From: Schistocerca nitens
Taxonomy: Eukaryota > Arthropoda > Insecta > Orthoptera > Acrididae
Direction of reading: 5' to 3'
Length of the DNA: 64,000 nt
Assembly: GCF_023898315.1 (NCBI RefSeq)
Contig: NC_064616.1
Location: 288,575,205-288,639,204, forward strand
In this document: in pieces, positions 45,639-56,550 of the stretch
Numbering within the stretch: position 1 is the first letter of the stretch
Layout: every line of letters starts with the position of its first letter
Position numbers and translations under genes: made by a program
Notes under the pieces: model-generated
What the model was told of the DNA's origin: nothing
The model's database searches: none
Seen by the model: only the letters and a program-made list of their open reading frames with translations

Positions 45639-47439
45639 AATCGAGACTACATATGACCTCTAATCTACAGACGATATACATAGTAATTTTTAACATCTCT
45701 AGCTGTCGAATTATGTCATGACTGTCAGAATCGTCGCACAATTTAGCTTAATTCACAGTTAGATCTAAAGATTCACGTTAAGTTTTGTGTACATTTCCGT
45801 TGTCGTCTGATGTAGGCTACACTGATGTGTTACGATTATACCAGACAGGTCGCTAAATTTCCTCGACGTCTGCTGCGAAGCCTATTTGATAAGCACCCTA
45901 AATACTGGACCAGTAATCTAGAACCGATATACAGTTTCCTTATAGGCCCAGTGTATTTCACTACAATTCTGCCGACCATCTAAGCTTCCTTTGCCCTTCC
46001 TTACTGTTAGATTCAAGAGTTTGGTCCTTTCCATATTAATTTTCAGCTTTAACCTTCGGTATTTAAACAATACAACAGATTCCAAATGTTAACTACAAAT
46101 GCTGAAATCGGAAAATATCAAATGTTTCCAAATTTTATCTTGCAGTCGCCCCCGAGAACAGTGAAAAAAAAACATTTAAAAATTTTGTAAGACCTGCCAG
46201 ATATATGAACCTACAAATAAATGAAGGGAAAATTATGTATATGTCTGTAACTAAGAAAACCCATCGCAATTCATACAAACTGGTTCATACAAGTTTGATG
46301 TTATACGTGGATCCACTTAGCTTGAATCAGAAATAAACTGTAAGATCAATCTCAGCTCTGAAATAGAAAAATGAATATCGTCCGCCAACATGCATTACCA
46401 TGGCTTCAGAAAAATCTCAAAGTTGCTGTTCAGCAAAACTTAAGTTTGATGTAAAAAAATTCATTAAGGCTGCTGAATCCTGGACACTAGCGAAATTCGC
46501 TGTAAAGCAGCTTTGCTTATTTGAAAAAATCTTGAGACTAGATCTTAGGACAGCGGAAAAAATGGGGTGTCGAGGAGGACATTCAACCATGAATTATATG
46601 ATCTATGTAATGAATCAGGCGTGGTGTGTAATGGTACTTGAATTACGTAACCATTACGGCACCTCATCTGAACCTCTCGATACCATTAATATTCTACTGT
46701 ATTTCTGTAAAGTAGTTAACATATTTCTGAGACAACATTCAGATTTGATTTCATTTTTGATACATCTATATGTTTATGTTGCAATGATATTATTCTTATG
46801 TGTATTCTTTCTTTTGTCACTATGATCTTTGACGTACTTGTAACTCTGAGTTTTGGGCGCGTAAGCGATTATTAGTTAGTTGTTAACTTGTTAGAGGGTC
46901 AGACGTTGAGAAAGTCAAGTGCTGGACGTCATGTTGGAAAGACGCATAACGTAGTCAGCTTATAAAATGTAGGAAGGTGTTTTCAAGTATGTTTTGTATC
47001 GTGAAGTGATGTTTTGTGTTTACGTGATATTGCAATAAAAGAAATTAAAAGGAAGTACAACTTAATTTAGGAGTGTTAATTATTTTTTTACATCACCATT
47101 GTACAGCAAAAGTGTAATCTTCAAGAATGGTTTGTGAAGCGCATCTACAAAACTTTTGAATATAGCAGAATAAAACCTAGGCCTCTTTGCATCCGAGCTT
47201 GGAATCATAACCACCTAGATTTTCGACGATTGAGCCATGACAATACAACGAGACCAGCGTGGGAAAAACAAAAAGATGAGTGCCTAGTTTTTTCATTATT
47301 ATATGAAATGATATTAACTGTGCTCTAATGACACCTGCCACCTAATATGACTGTTGTTGCCCGAAAATGCAGTATTTAGCAGCGTGAGCAACACCACAAT
47401 CGTTATTAAAATTTTGACCTTTGTTGTGGTAGGTTTGTT
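45639..47439. other. AT-rich stretch with one unexplained open frame
   Basis: Mostly unique-looking AT-rich DNA. A 141-codon frame at 46400-46825 (start MASEKSQSCC) ends in a hydrophobic stretch (LIHLYVYVAMILFLCVFF). An AATAAA lies at about 47033. I recognise no family and see no splice pattern or flanking exon, so I leave it as an open frame only. Confidence 0.3.
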
Positions 47440-47890
47440 AGAGTGGTCAGATGCATTAAGATTAAAAGGCTCGAATGGGTAGGACATGTCCTGAAGGATA
47501 ATGACAGAAATTAGGCATTAAGTGCAGTCTGGGAGACCAAATCTAAGGTGGGAGGGAGGTGTCAGAGGGGACATACGGAAAACGTCATTCAGAATTGGAA
47601 AAGTTCGACACTGAACAGGAAAATTGCTCTGAGCACTATAGGACTTAACTGCTGAGGTCATCAGTCCCCTAGAACTTAGAACTACTTAAACCTAACTAAC
47701 CTAAGGACATCACACAATCCATGCCCGAGGCAGGATTCGAACCTGCGACCGTAGCTGTCGCGCTGTTCCAGACTGTAGCGGTTAGAACCGCACGGCCACT
47801 CAGTCCGGCACTGAACAGAAAAGAATGGAACAATGATCACAGAAGGGCTGAATCATAAATGGCTGTCTTGCCACATTATTATGATAACAA
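47440..47890 (+). pseudogene. LINE-B (RTE-like) 3' end fragment
   Basis: The plus strand gives 'RIKRLEWVGHVLKDNDRN' (about 47458-47510), a typical C-terminal motif of RTE-like LINEs. The non-coding order 'gtctgggagaccaaatctaa' to 'agaatggaacaatgatcaca' matches the end of such elements. It finishes in a short ATTATTATGA-type tail near 47880. A SINE-A is inserted at 47624-47808. Confidence 0.6.
47624..47808 (-). mobile_element. SINE-A copy inside LINE-B
   Basis: Minus-oriented SINE-A, slightly shortened at the tail. Flanks 'cactgaacaggaaa' (47609-47622) and 'cactgaacagaaaa' (47809-47822) form a target-site duplication with one mismatch. Confidence 0.93.
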
Positions 47891-47979
47891 TGACGAATCT
47901 TGTGGGTACGTACACTATTAGAACAAACTTTTCTCTGATACAAAACAGCTTTCTCGTATCATCTGCCACTGATGTTTGA

Positions 47980-48260
47980 TGAGCCTCGCCGCAATGATGT
48001 CGTACTTACTAAAAAATCTGTTACGGAACGCGTCACTCTTCTTTGGATTTCATTAGTCCTACCTATAAATTATCCAGACAAACAAGTGATACTCAACGGT
48101 CGATGGGACGAGTGTTTGGTGACCCACTAATTTCTTGGCTGTATTGCATTTCCTGATGACCCTTACAATGAATTTACACCTAGCCTCTGTTACTCCTACA
48201 AATAGTTTAAAATGGGCGTTCCACTCCAGGTCGCTCCGGTTTGACAGGACGACTGCGTAT
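47980..48260 (-). pseudogene. LINE-A reverse transcriptase fragment
   Basis: Minus-strand pieces such as 'VIRKCNTAKKLVGHQTLV' and 'EYHLFVW' parallel 'LRKCSPSTKEVTYKTLV' and 'EYCSSVW' of the 31.2-kb copy. Both ends are truncated and no tail is present. Confidence 0.65.
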
Positions 48261-48700
48261 TCACTTTTTAATTTTTACACATTTTCGCCTATCGAGCCAT
48301 TAAAAGTGAGTCCCATTTTAACTGAGTCGGATAAAACAGCGACTCCAACAAAGCTAATGTTGCAGTGCGCGAGTGCAGCGCCGACTTAATTACAAGGAAG
48401 GACGCTTACTGAGGAAACCCTAGCAGCAGCGATGGCTAACGCAATTAGCGCAGCACGACCCGCCCAACTACATAATGCTTCCGTCGGGCAGAGCTGCGAA
48501 ACCACCACCAAAGTGCTAGAAACATTAATATTTGGAAACTGTTTTTCTCAGCATAGTCGGCAGGTTTAGTATTCAGTATGGGTACAAGTTGAGCCAACAT
48601 CCTGGTTACTAACTCTGAAGCACGGATTATTATATTTGTTGTATATAGTGAAAAGCTCAGGGATTCGTAAAATATTAATTAACTCTAAACCCGGAATTTC
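48261..48700. other. Unassigned spacer
   Basis: No gene or repeat recognised. Confidence 0.3.
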
Positions 48701-48929
48701 TACACTACGGGCCATTACAACTGCTACACCACGAAGATGACGTGCTACAGATGCGACATTTAACCGACAGGAAGAAGATTGATATGCAAACGATTAGCTT
48801 TTCAGAGGATTCTCACAAGGTGGGCGCCGGTGGCGACACCTACAACGTGCTGACATGAGGAAAGTTTCCAACCGATTTCTCATACACAAACAGCAGTGGA
48901 CCGGCATTGCCTGGTGAAACGTTGTTGTG

Positions 48930-50187
48930 ATGCCTCGTGTAAGGAGGAGAAATGCGTACCATCACGTTTCCGACTTTGATAAGGGTCGGATTGTAGCCTA
49001 TCACTATTGCGGTTTATCGTATCGCGACATTGCTGCTCGCGTTGGCCGAGATCCAATGACTGTTAGCAGAATATGGAATCGGTGGATTCAGGAGGGTAAT
49101 ACGGAACGACGTGCTGGATCCCAACGGCCTCGTACTACTAGCAGTCGAGATGACAGGCATCTTATCCGCATGGCTGTAACGGATCGTGCAGCCACGACTC
49201 GATCCCTGAGTCAACAGATGGGGACGTTTGCAAGACAACAACCAGCTGCACGAATAGTTCGACGATGTTTGCAGCAGCATGGACTATCAACTCGGAGACC
49301 AAGGCTGCGGTTACCCTTGACGCTGCATCACAGACAGGAGCGCCTGCGATGGTGTACTGAACGATGAACCTGGGTGCACGAATGACAGAACGTCATTTTT
49401 TCGGATGAATCCAGGTTCTGTTTCCAGCATCATGATGGTCGCATCCGTGTTTCGCGACATCGCGGTGAACGCACGTTGGAAGCGTGTATTCGTCATCGCC
49501 ATACTGGTGTATCACTCGGCGTGATGGTATGGGGTGCCACTGGTTACACGTCTCGGTCACCTCTTGTTCGCATTGACGGAACTTTGAACAGTGGACGTTA
49601 CATTTCATATGTGTTACGACCCCTGGCTCTACCCTTCATTCGATCCCTGCGAAACCCTACATTTCAGTAGGATAATACACGACCGCATGTTGCAGGTCCT
49701 GTACAGGCCTTTCTGGATACAGACAATGTTCGACTGCTGCCCTGGCCAGCACATTCTCCAGATCTCTCACCAATTCAAAACGTCTGGTCAATGGTGTCCG
49801 AACAACTGGCTCGTCACAATACGCCAGTCACTACTCTACATGAACTGTGGTATCGTGTTGAAGCTGCATGGGCAGTTGTACCTGTGCACGCCGTCCAAGC
49901 TGTTTGACTCAATGCCCAGCCGGTCGGTGTGGCCGTGCAGTTCTAAGCGCTTCAGTTTGTAACCGCGTGACCGCTACTGTCGCAGGTTCGAATCCTGCCT
50001 CGGGTATGGATGTGTGTGATGTCCTTAGGTTATTTAGGTTTAAGTAGTTCTAAGTTCTAGGGGACTGATGACCTCAGAAGTTGAGTCCCATAATTCTCAG
50101 AGCCATTTGAACCATTTGAACTCAATGCCCAGGCGTATCAAGGCCGTTATTACGGCCAGAGGTGGTTGTCTGGGTTCTGATTTCTAA
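48930..50187 (+). pseudogene. Tc1-like DD34E-family transposase, inactivated
   Basis: Starts MPRVRRRNAYHHVSDFDKGR at 48930. The helix-turn-helix (SYRDIAARVGRDPMTVSRIW) and the linker are open for about 146 codons, then an in-frame TGA follows TER (about 49365) and a second stop a few codons later. The first catalytic Asp is kept (VIFSDESRFCF, about 49400). The second Asp follows a TAG that replaces Gln (FQ-stop-DNTRPHV, about 49670). The Glu is changed to Gln (SPIQNVW, about 49780). A SINE-A interrupts the C-terminus at 49920-50119, after which the coding resumes to 'VITARGGC' and a TAA at 50185. Confidence 0.9.
49920..50119 (+). mobile_element. SINE-A copy inside Tc1 transposase
   Basis: Full plus-oriented SINE-A with a perfect 13-bp duplication 'actcaatgcccag' at 49907-49919 and 50120-50132. 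Confidence 0.96.
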
Positions 50188-50317
50188 GGATCTATGCACC
50201 CAAACTGCGTGAAAATGTAATCACATGCCAGTTCTAGTATAATAAATTTGTCCAATGAATACCCGTTTATCATCTGCATTTCTTCTTGGTGTAGCAATTT
50301 TAATGGCCAGTAGTGTA

Positions 50318-50935
50318 TTTTAAAGGGTTTCAAATTCGAGGTGAGGCCTAAACGTTACCAACATGCACGTTAAGGATAAAGAGTCAGAGACTAAGACACT
50401 CGTTTGCAAATGATAATATTTTATTTTGATTCCGGACAGTTATAGATTGCGTACGACTATTACATTAACTTCTTATTTCGGTGTTTTTTGATTTTCCCCT
50501 TTTTCTCATTATTTTTCCATTTATTTTTGCTCCTCTGTGAAGATTCTTTTGCCCTTCAACCCTCAGAGTTGCTAATTTTGGTTCTGAAGTTTGGTCTGAT
50601 TTGGATATCTTGTTCTTAAGAAATCTTCTCTTTCGCTGATGAGTTTTTAGAATAGTTGTTTAGTTAGTCTGGTTTCTCCCGTTCTTTTCGTATTTCCAAA
50701 GAAAGTCGCGTTTTTTCCGAATTTTGTCTGAAGTACAGGAGGGCAATAATGAAACTCTCGCTATTGGAGCCTGTGTAGGCGGAAAACTGTTTACCAAATG
50801 GCTACACAAATTTAAAGGAATGATATTCAGACTGGGCGCAGCAGGATTTGCGTTGGTTGGTACCGTTAGTATCATGACTTGCCGTTAGGCTCCGCCACTG
50901 GCAGGGTGGATTTCGGTTGAAACACCACCATCAGT
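50318..50935. other. Unassigned AT-rich stretch
   Basis: No gene recognised. The last 200 bases may be the 5' untranslated region of the following transposase remnant. Confidence 0.3.
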
Positions 50936-51362
50936 GTGCCCTGCAGTTGCAAACAATCACCACGGATCTGCAAAATGTGAACAGGGTTTTAGCCGTAAAG
51001 CTGTTTCATCAAAACAATAGAAATAGTGCTGCTGCTTTTCTCGAGTATCGATGGATTAATGGAATGCGGAGAAGTCCTCTTCCCGCACCGTAGGTGAAGA
51101 ACATTCGGAAGTTCGAATCAACTGGCGATTTGGGAATTGCTCCCGGGAGAGGCTGGCGGCCAATTCCGCCACAAATTGTTGAAGTTTCTGTAGCCAGGGC
51201 TGAGAATGCCGGACGCAATGTGCGACCTTTAAGCAGCGCACGAGCTGTGTGACGACAGTTGAACAGTCTATGGTCCACCATTCGAAACGCGCTGAAAACA
51301 GTTGCGAAATCGTATTTCCAGTGCGTTTGCAGGTAATCGTCGATGCAGATTATCGTGACGTT
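50936..51362 (+). pseudogene. DUF4817-type transposase remnant, N-terminal part
   Basis: The plus strand, with one frameshift, reads 'LQTITTDLQNVNRVLAVKLF', 'AAAFLEYRWINGMRRSPLPA', 'IRKFESTGDLGIAPGRGWRP' and 'PLSSARAV', then an in-frame stop followed by 'RQLNSLWSTIRNAL'. The EYR..KG.RR and KFE.TG.LG..PGRG pattern matches the N-terminal DNA-binding part of insect mariner-superfamily transposases. The catalytic domain is absent. Confidence 0.7.
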
Positions 51363-51534
51363 GGGCAACGCTCGTAACCTGGAACGTAAACATGGCACGC
51401 AATTAACAAATGCTACCTTCTCTTCTGGAGATTAAAGTGTGTTTCTTTCAGTATTCTATTCGTTATTTCTCCTTCGCATGTCCTTACTAATGTTTCCAGA
51501 AATTTTCAGTGTCCTTCGATCACTCGTTTTTCAT

Positions 51535-51569
51535 GGGGGAGGGGGTGGGGGGGGGGGTGGGGGGGGGGC
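51535..51569. repeat. G-rich tract
   Basis: Thirty-five bases of nearly pure guanine with a few T and A interruptions. It could form G-quadruplex structure and is prone to sequencing error. Confidence 0.85.
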
Positions 51570-51639
51570 TGTCAAGTAGCGAAATTTTAATTACAAGCAT
51601 CATGTATTTTAGAGATTCCTACAATTATCTTTGTTGAGT

Positions 51640-52110
51640 CTTCGCATTTATTTCTTATTTCATTTGTTTTTCCCCATAACTTATCGAAGAATTTTTGTGT
51701 CTATTCTGTATTGTCTCCATTTCTCGTCCTTTGAGTAAAGCAATACACTCAGCTGCGTAGAGTGATCGACGTCTTTTTACAGTTAACTGGAATCGACCCA
51801 TTATTGTAGATGTCCTTGCAGAATTGATATGTTGTTTTATTTAATCCGGTGATTCGAGTCTACGAATTTTTTAATTTCGTTGATCCTACCAATGTCTGTT
51901 TTAGGTTTTTCGGAGAAGCCAAGGCGCACTTCGTCTTGCATAGATACTGTCAGGGCCACTTTCTCAGCTGGCTCCTCACAAGATTTATGTGAGTAGTGGT
52001 TGACTTTATTGCTAGGTCGTCTGTGAAAGCAAGGCTATTGAGTATGATTCCTTACTTTTTTGGTTCTATTTTAAGTTGGTGGCTACTTCTAGCTTCTTAT
52101 AGCGTTTCTT
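51640..52110 (-). pseudogene. Non-LTR reverse transcriptase fragment, third type
   Basis: Minus-strand pieces are 'LAFTDDLAIKSTTTHINL' (catalytic [FA]xDD box with Thr, about 51990-52040), 'EKVALTVSMQDEVRLGFSEK' in a shifted frame, and 'SLYAAECIALLKGRE' (about 51735). The latter resembles the ALYASE block after the RT domain. It differs from LINE-A (FADDAV) and LINE-B. Strongly decayed; clade uncertain. Confidence 0.5.
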
Positions 52111-52202
52111 CCCACTTCCTGGTCATTTTTTCCCGAGAAGCAGGTAAAATGGACATTTGACAATCTTTCTACCTGTGTGACTCACGTTCTAATGTTGCAG
52201 TA

Positions 52203-52860
52203 GTTCCGGATGATCAGAAAGTCAGTATAAATTTGAAAACTTAATAAACAACGGAATAATGTAGATAGAGAGGTAAAAATTGACACACATTCTTGGAATG
52301 ACATCGGGTTTTATTAGAACCACCCCATATTGCTAAACGCGTGAAAGATCTCTTGTGCGCGTCGTTTGGTGGTGATCGTGTGCTCAGCCGCCACTTTCGT
52401 CATGCTTGGCCTCCCAGGTCCCCAGACCTCAGTCCGTGCGATTATTGGCTTTGGGGTTACCTGAAGTCGCAAGTGTATCGTGATCGACCGACATCTCTAG
52501 GGATGCTGAAAGACAACATCCGACGCCAATGCCTCACCATAACTCCGGACATGCTTTACAGTGCTGTTCACAACATTATTCCTCGACTACAGCTATTGTT
52601 GAGGAATGATGGTGGACATACTGAGCATTTCCTGTAAAGAACATCATCTTTGCTTTGTCTTACTTTGTTATGCTAATTATTGCTATTCTGATCAGATGAA
52701 GCGCCATCTGTCGGACTTTTTTGAACTTTTGTATTTTTTTTTTGGTTCTAATAAAACCCCCTGTCATTCCAAGCATGTGTGTCAATTTGTACCTCTCTAT
52801 CTACATTATTCCGTGATTTATTCAGTTTTCAAATTTATACTAATTTTTTGATCACCCTGT
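52203..52860 (+). mobile_element. Short mariner-like element with about 115-bp terminal inverted repeats
   Basis: The left end from 'gatgatcagaaagtcagtat' to 'gggttttattagaacc' (52209-52323) is matched in reverse complement by the right end from 'ggttctaataaaaccccct' to 'gatcaccctgt' (about 52743-52860). Landmarks shared by both ends include 'ggaataatgtagatagagag' and 'aaattgacacacat'. Between them lies only the last part of a transposase gene. It is about 660 bp long and non-autonomous. Confidence 0.88.
52341..52637 (+). pseudogene. Mariner-like transposase, C-terminal 98 residues
   Basis: Open frame 'RHFRHAWPPRSPDLSPCDYW' (third catalytic Asp in CDYWLWG, about 52440) followed by 'LKSQVYRDRPTSLGMLKDNI', 'TPDMLYSAVHNIIPRLQLLL' and the end 'GGHTEHFL'. 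This is the C-terminal third of a mariner-like DDD transposase. The first two catalytic residues are outside the preserved part. It has no stop or frameshift over 98 codons. Confidence 0.85.
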
Positions 52861-52904
52861 ATAACAGACGTTGTCACAGAATTTACAATTTCATGGTCTC
52901 GTTA

Positions 52905-53103
52905 AATGGTTCAAATGGCTCTGAGCACTATGGGCCTTAACTTCTGAGGACATCAGTCCCCTAGAACTTAGAACTACTTAAACCTAACTAACCTAAGGAC
53001 ACCACACACATCCATGCCCGAGGCAGGATTCAAACCTGCGACCGTAGCGGTTGCGCGGTTACAAACTGTAGCGCCTATAACCGCTCGGCCACCCCAGCCG
53101 GCC
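52905..53103 (-). mobile_element. SINE-A copy with target-site duplication
   Basis: Full minus-oriented SINE-A. Flanks 'catggtctcgtta' (52892-52904) and 'cacggtctcgtta' (53104-53116) are a 13-bp duplication with one mismatch. The B box is mutated (ggattcaaacctgcg on the plus strand). Confidence 0.95.
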
Positions 53104-53214
53104 CACGGTCTCGTTATGCTGCACTCCTGGACTATAAGCGCTAAGACAATGTGAAGCTGTAAAAGCCACTCGTGTCGTCACCCACTGCCTTACAACGACT
53201 GAGGCAGTTAAATT

Positions 53215-53924
53215 CACTGGTGAGCCAGTGAGACGGGAAGCTTGCCCGCTCTGTGTAGCACGATAGGCGGCAATCTGTGACAGATAACACGATAGAGTAA
53301 AATTCTGGTGCCGGCACACCCTACGTGTTCTCCTACTGACTCAATGAAATATTCAGTTAAAATTGCAGTGGGCAAATGATCATCGACATTTGATCGTGAA
53401 TCAATGGAATCGTGTCGCCCGGTCGGATGAGTCACATTTCTTCGTACGCCAGGTCGATGGTCGCAATTGGCTTCACGGTCATCATGCTTGAAACATGTGC
53501 AGTGCCACCGACATAGTTCGGTAGGGGCCATTTTGTGCCATGGGCGCTATTCACATGGCCTACCATGGGACGTGTGACAGGAATCGGAGGCGTAATGACA
53601 GCTGAGGACTACGTGAACGTTATTGTGGAACGCCTGCATCCAACCGTGCTTGATATCTTCCCCATTGGCGAAGACCTCTTCCAGCAGGATAACTGTCAGT
53701 CTCACAAGGCAAGAACTGTGGTTTGAAGAGCATGATAACGAACTCACATTGATGCCTTGGCCACCAACTTCGCTTGATCTGATCTCTAAATAACACATCT
53801 ACTGCACTGTATTCCGGCAGATGCCTTCCAACGACATGTCGAATACATTCCACGTAAACTCGCTGCTGCATTGACTCCAAACGTGGACCACCACTATTAA
53901 GCGGGTGGTTATAATGTCTTGACT
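53215..53924 (+). pseudogene. Tc1-like transposase remnant
   Basis: Plus-strand pieces in shifting frames are 'LKLQWANDHRHLIVNQWNRV' leading to 'ARSDESHFFVRQVDG' (first catalytic Asp, about 53425), 'PWALFTWPTMGRVTGIGGVM', and 'FPIGEDLFQQDNCQSHKART' (second Asp, about 53688). The Glu block is ruined ('SLDLISK-stop'). The right terminus is cut where the minus-strand Tc1 element begins at 53927. Confidence 0.8.
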
Positions 53925-53926
53925 TA

Positions 53927-55083
53927 CACTGAGTTGACAAAAGTCATGGGATACCTCCTAATATCGTGTCGGACCTCCTTTTTCCCCGGCGTAGTGCAGT
54001 AGCACGACTTGGCATGGATTCAACAAGTTGTTGGAAGTCCCCTGCAGAAATATTGAGCCATGCTGCCTCTATAGCCGTTCATAACTGTAAAAGTGTTGCC
54101 GGTGCAAGATTTTGTGCACTAACTGACCTCTCGGTTATGTCCCATAAATGTGTTCGATAGGATTCATATCGGGCAATGTGGGTGGCGGAATCACTTGCTC
54201 GATTTGTCCAGAATGTTCTTCAAAGCAATTGTGGGGTGGTGACATGACGCAGTGTCATACGAACATGAAGTCCATGAATGGCTGCAAATGGTCTCCAGGT
54301 AGCCGAACATAACCATTTCCAGTCAATGATCGGTTCGGTTGGACCAGAGGACCCAGTCCATTTCATGCAAAAACAGCCCATGCCATTATGGAACCACAAC
54401 CAGCTTCCAGAGTGCCTTCTTGAGAACTTATTTCTTGGAGTCTGCGCCAGTCTCCTATCCTACCATCAGCTCTTACCAACTGAAATCGGGACTCATCTGG
54501 CCAAGTCATGGTTTTCCGGTCGTCTAGGATCCAATCGATATTGTTACAAGTCCAGAAGAGGCGCTGCAGGCGATGTCGTGCTGTTAGCAAAGGCACTCAC
54601 GTCGGTCGTCTGCTGTCATAGCCCACTAACGCCAGATTTCGCCGCACTGTCCTAAGGGATACGTTCATCGTACGTCCCACCTTGATTTCTGCGGTTATTT
54701 CACGCAGTGTTGCTGGTCTGTTAGCACTGAAAACTCAACGTAAAAGCCGCTGCTCTCTATCGTTAAGTGAAGGCCATCGGTCACTACTTTGTTCACGGTG
54801 AGAGGTAACGCCTGAACTTTGGTATTCTCAACACATCCTTACACTGTAGATCTCGAAATATTGAATTCCCAACGATTTCCAATGTGGAATATTCCATTCG
54901 TTTAGCTCCAGTTACCAATCTGCTTTCAAATTCTGTGAATTCCCGTCGTGCCGTTTCACATGAATCATCTGAATACAAACGACAGCTCCGCCTATGCACT
55001 GTCTCTTTATACCATTTGTACGCGACACCACCGCCATTTGTATATGTGCACATCGCTATCCAATAACCTTTGTCACATCAGTG
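53927..55083 (-). mobile_element. Tc1-like element, complete ends, internally deleted
   Basis: Flanked by TA (53925-53926, 55084-55085). The ends read cactgagttgacaaaagtca and cactgatgtgacaaaggtta inwards, then 'tggga' and 'ttgga'. It is 1157 bp long and of the same family as the 19.5-kb remnant. It abuts and truncates the plus-strand Tc1 remnant on its left. Confidence 0.9.
53980..55005 (-). pseudogene. Tc1-like transposase of the 53.9-kb element
   Basis: From the right, the minus strand reads 'TARREFTEFESRLVTGAKRM' (N-terminus, about 54890-54960), then an internal deletion, then 'TARHRLQRLFWTCNNIDWIL' and 'MTWPDESRFQLVRADGRIGD' (first catalytic Asp, about 54505). These are followed by 'GCGSIMAWAVFA', 'GPLVQPNRSLTGNGYV' and 'NPIEHI' (Glu, near 54150). 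The second Asp block is deleted. Stops and frameshifts throughout. Confidence 0.8.
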
Positions 55084-55107
55084 TATGAGTATATGTCCAG
55101 AGCGACT

Positions 55108-55300
55108 GCCGGCCGTGGTGGGCGAGCGGTTCTAGTCGCTTCAGTCCGGAACCGCGCGACTGCTACGGTCGCAGGTTCGAATGCTGCCTCGGGAATGGAT
55201 GTGTGTGATGACCTTAGGTTAGTTAGGTTTACGTAGTTCTAAGTTCTAGGGGACTGATGACCTCAAATGTTAAGACCCATAGAGCTCAGAGCCATTTGAA
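55108..55300 (+). mobile_element. SINE-A copy with target-site duplication
   Basis: Plus-oriented SINE-A with a perfect 11-bp duplication 'ccagagcgact' at 55097-55107 and 55301-55311, just outside the preceding Tc1-like element. Confidence 0.96.
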
Positions 55301-55597
55301 CCAGAGCGACTAAACATATCGAGGTGCGGTTTTCGTTTTGCTATAGCGGAAATCGTCACGAATTTTCTCACATATGTAAGTAACGTTTATCGCTGCCGAA
55401 TTATTATACTGCCTTTTATAAACTGAGTTATGTTCTTTTCCAGCGGTATTGGAAAGGACTGGCAAAGAGGACTTCTTCGACATAGCTTCTGTGAAACTCT
55501 GTCAAAATGCACTTTCTCGCCGTCAGGAGAAGAGCTCCCACAAACGTCTGCCGAATTGTACCAAATAAAAGGGAATACATAATGACATACGGTTCGT

Positions 55598-55801
55598 TCA
55601 AAATAGTTCAAATGGCTCTGAGCACTATGGGACTTAACTTCTGAGGTCATCAGTCCCCTAGAACTTAGAACTACTTAAACCTAACTAACCTAAGGACATC
55701 ACACACATCCATGCCCAAGGCAGGATTCGAAACTTCGACCGTAGTGATCGCGCAGTTCCCGACTTTAGCGCCTAGAACCGCTCGGCCACTCCGGCTGGCA
55801 A
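55598..55801 (-). mobile_element. SINE-A copy with target-site duplication
   Basis: Minus-oriented SINE-A, moderately diverged in the head (tRNA-like B box altered). Perfect 13-bp duplication 'acatacggttcgt' at 55585-55597 and 55802-55814. Confidence 0.96.
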
Positions 55802-55814
55802 ACATACGGTTCGT

Positions 55815-56345
55815 GTGTGTACTAGTGCGCTTGAAGCCCTTCAGTTTATTCTGTGCTGTTGCAGCGATCGGAGAGCATGCTCATGACGCTATTCTGACTT
55901 TCACAATATATTAGACAGCCGAAAAAGTGATGTTGGTTTCCTACTGAACTGTCACAATACTTGTGCAGTTCTCAGTCAAGAATAAAATATGTCGGATGAA
56001 AAAAAAAACAGCAACTGTTAAAAAAGAAATGCAGCTATCATTTTAGCAAGAATAACACACAGTCCAAATGTCACTACAAGATCAACGAAGGAAGTTTCTG
56101 CAAATATTACATTTCAACGCATATCTACACTTACACATTTCTCTCAATCAACAACTTCGTGGAAATGACTTTCGAAATCTTGTGCCTAAGAAAATTTCAA
56201 ACTTACGCAGAATTCCTATGCAAAAGTTTGTTTATGCATTAAATTTTATGTGTAAACCAGGGCTTATCGATTTTCCCAATATGTACTGCTGTTAGTTCCT
56301 TTCTTATTGCTAACAAAATAAGCACCCATGAGTAACTACAGTTTG
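55815..56345. other. Unassigned AT-rich spacer
   Basis: No gene or repeat recognised. Confidence 0.3.
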
Positions 56346-56540
56346 GCCGGCCGGAGTGGGCGAGCGGTTATAAGCGCTACAGTCTGGAACAGCGTGACCG
56401 CTACGGTCGCAGGTTCGAATCCTGGCTCGGGCATGGATGTGTGTGATATCCTTAGGTTAGTTAGGTTTAAGTAGTTCTAAGTTCTAGGGAACTGATGACC
56501 TCAGATGTTAAGTCCCATAGTGCTCAGAGCCATTTGAACC
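56346..56540 (+). mobile_element. SINE-A copy, first of a tandem pair
   Basis: Plus-oriented SINE-A of the main subfamily (taagtagttc; actgatgacctcagatg). Its own target-site duplication is not clear because the next SINE begins 10 bp after its end. Confidence 0.93.
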
Positions 56541-56550
56541 AGTTCTGAAT

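Larger units (their letters stand above)
48703..50315 (+). mobile_element. Tc1-like element, complete ends, with SINE inserted
   Basis: Flanked by TA (48701-48702, 50316-50317). The left end cactacgggccattacaact and the right end, inward cactactggccattaaaatt, are related terminal repeats. It is the sister of the 17.3-kb element in opposite orientation and keeps the part that is deleted there. A SINE-A sits near the 3' end of the gene. Confidence 0.93.
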
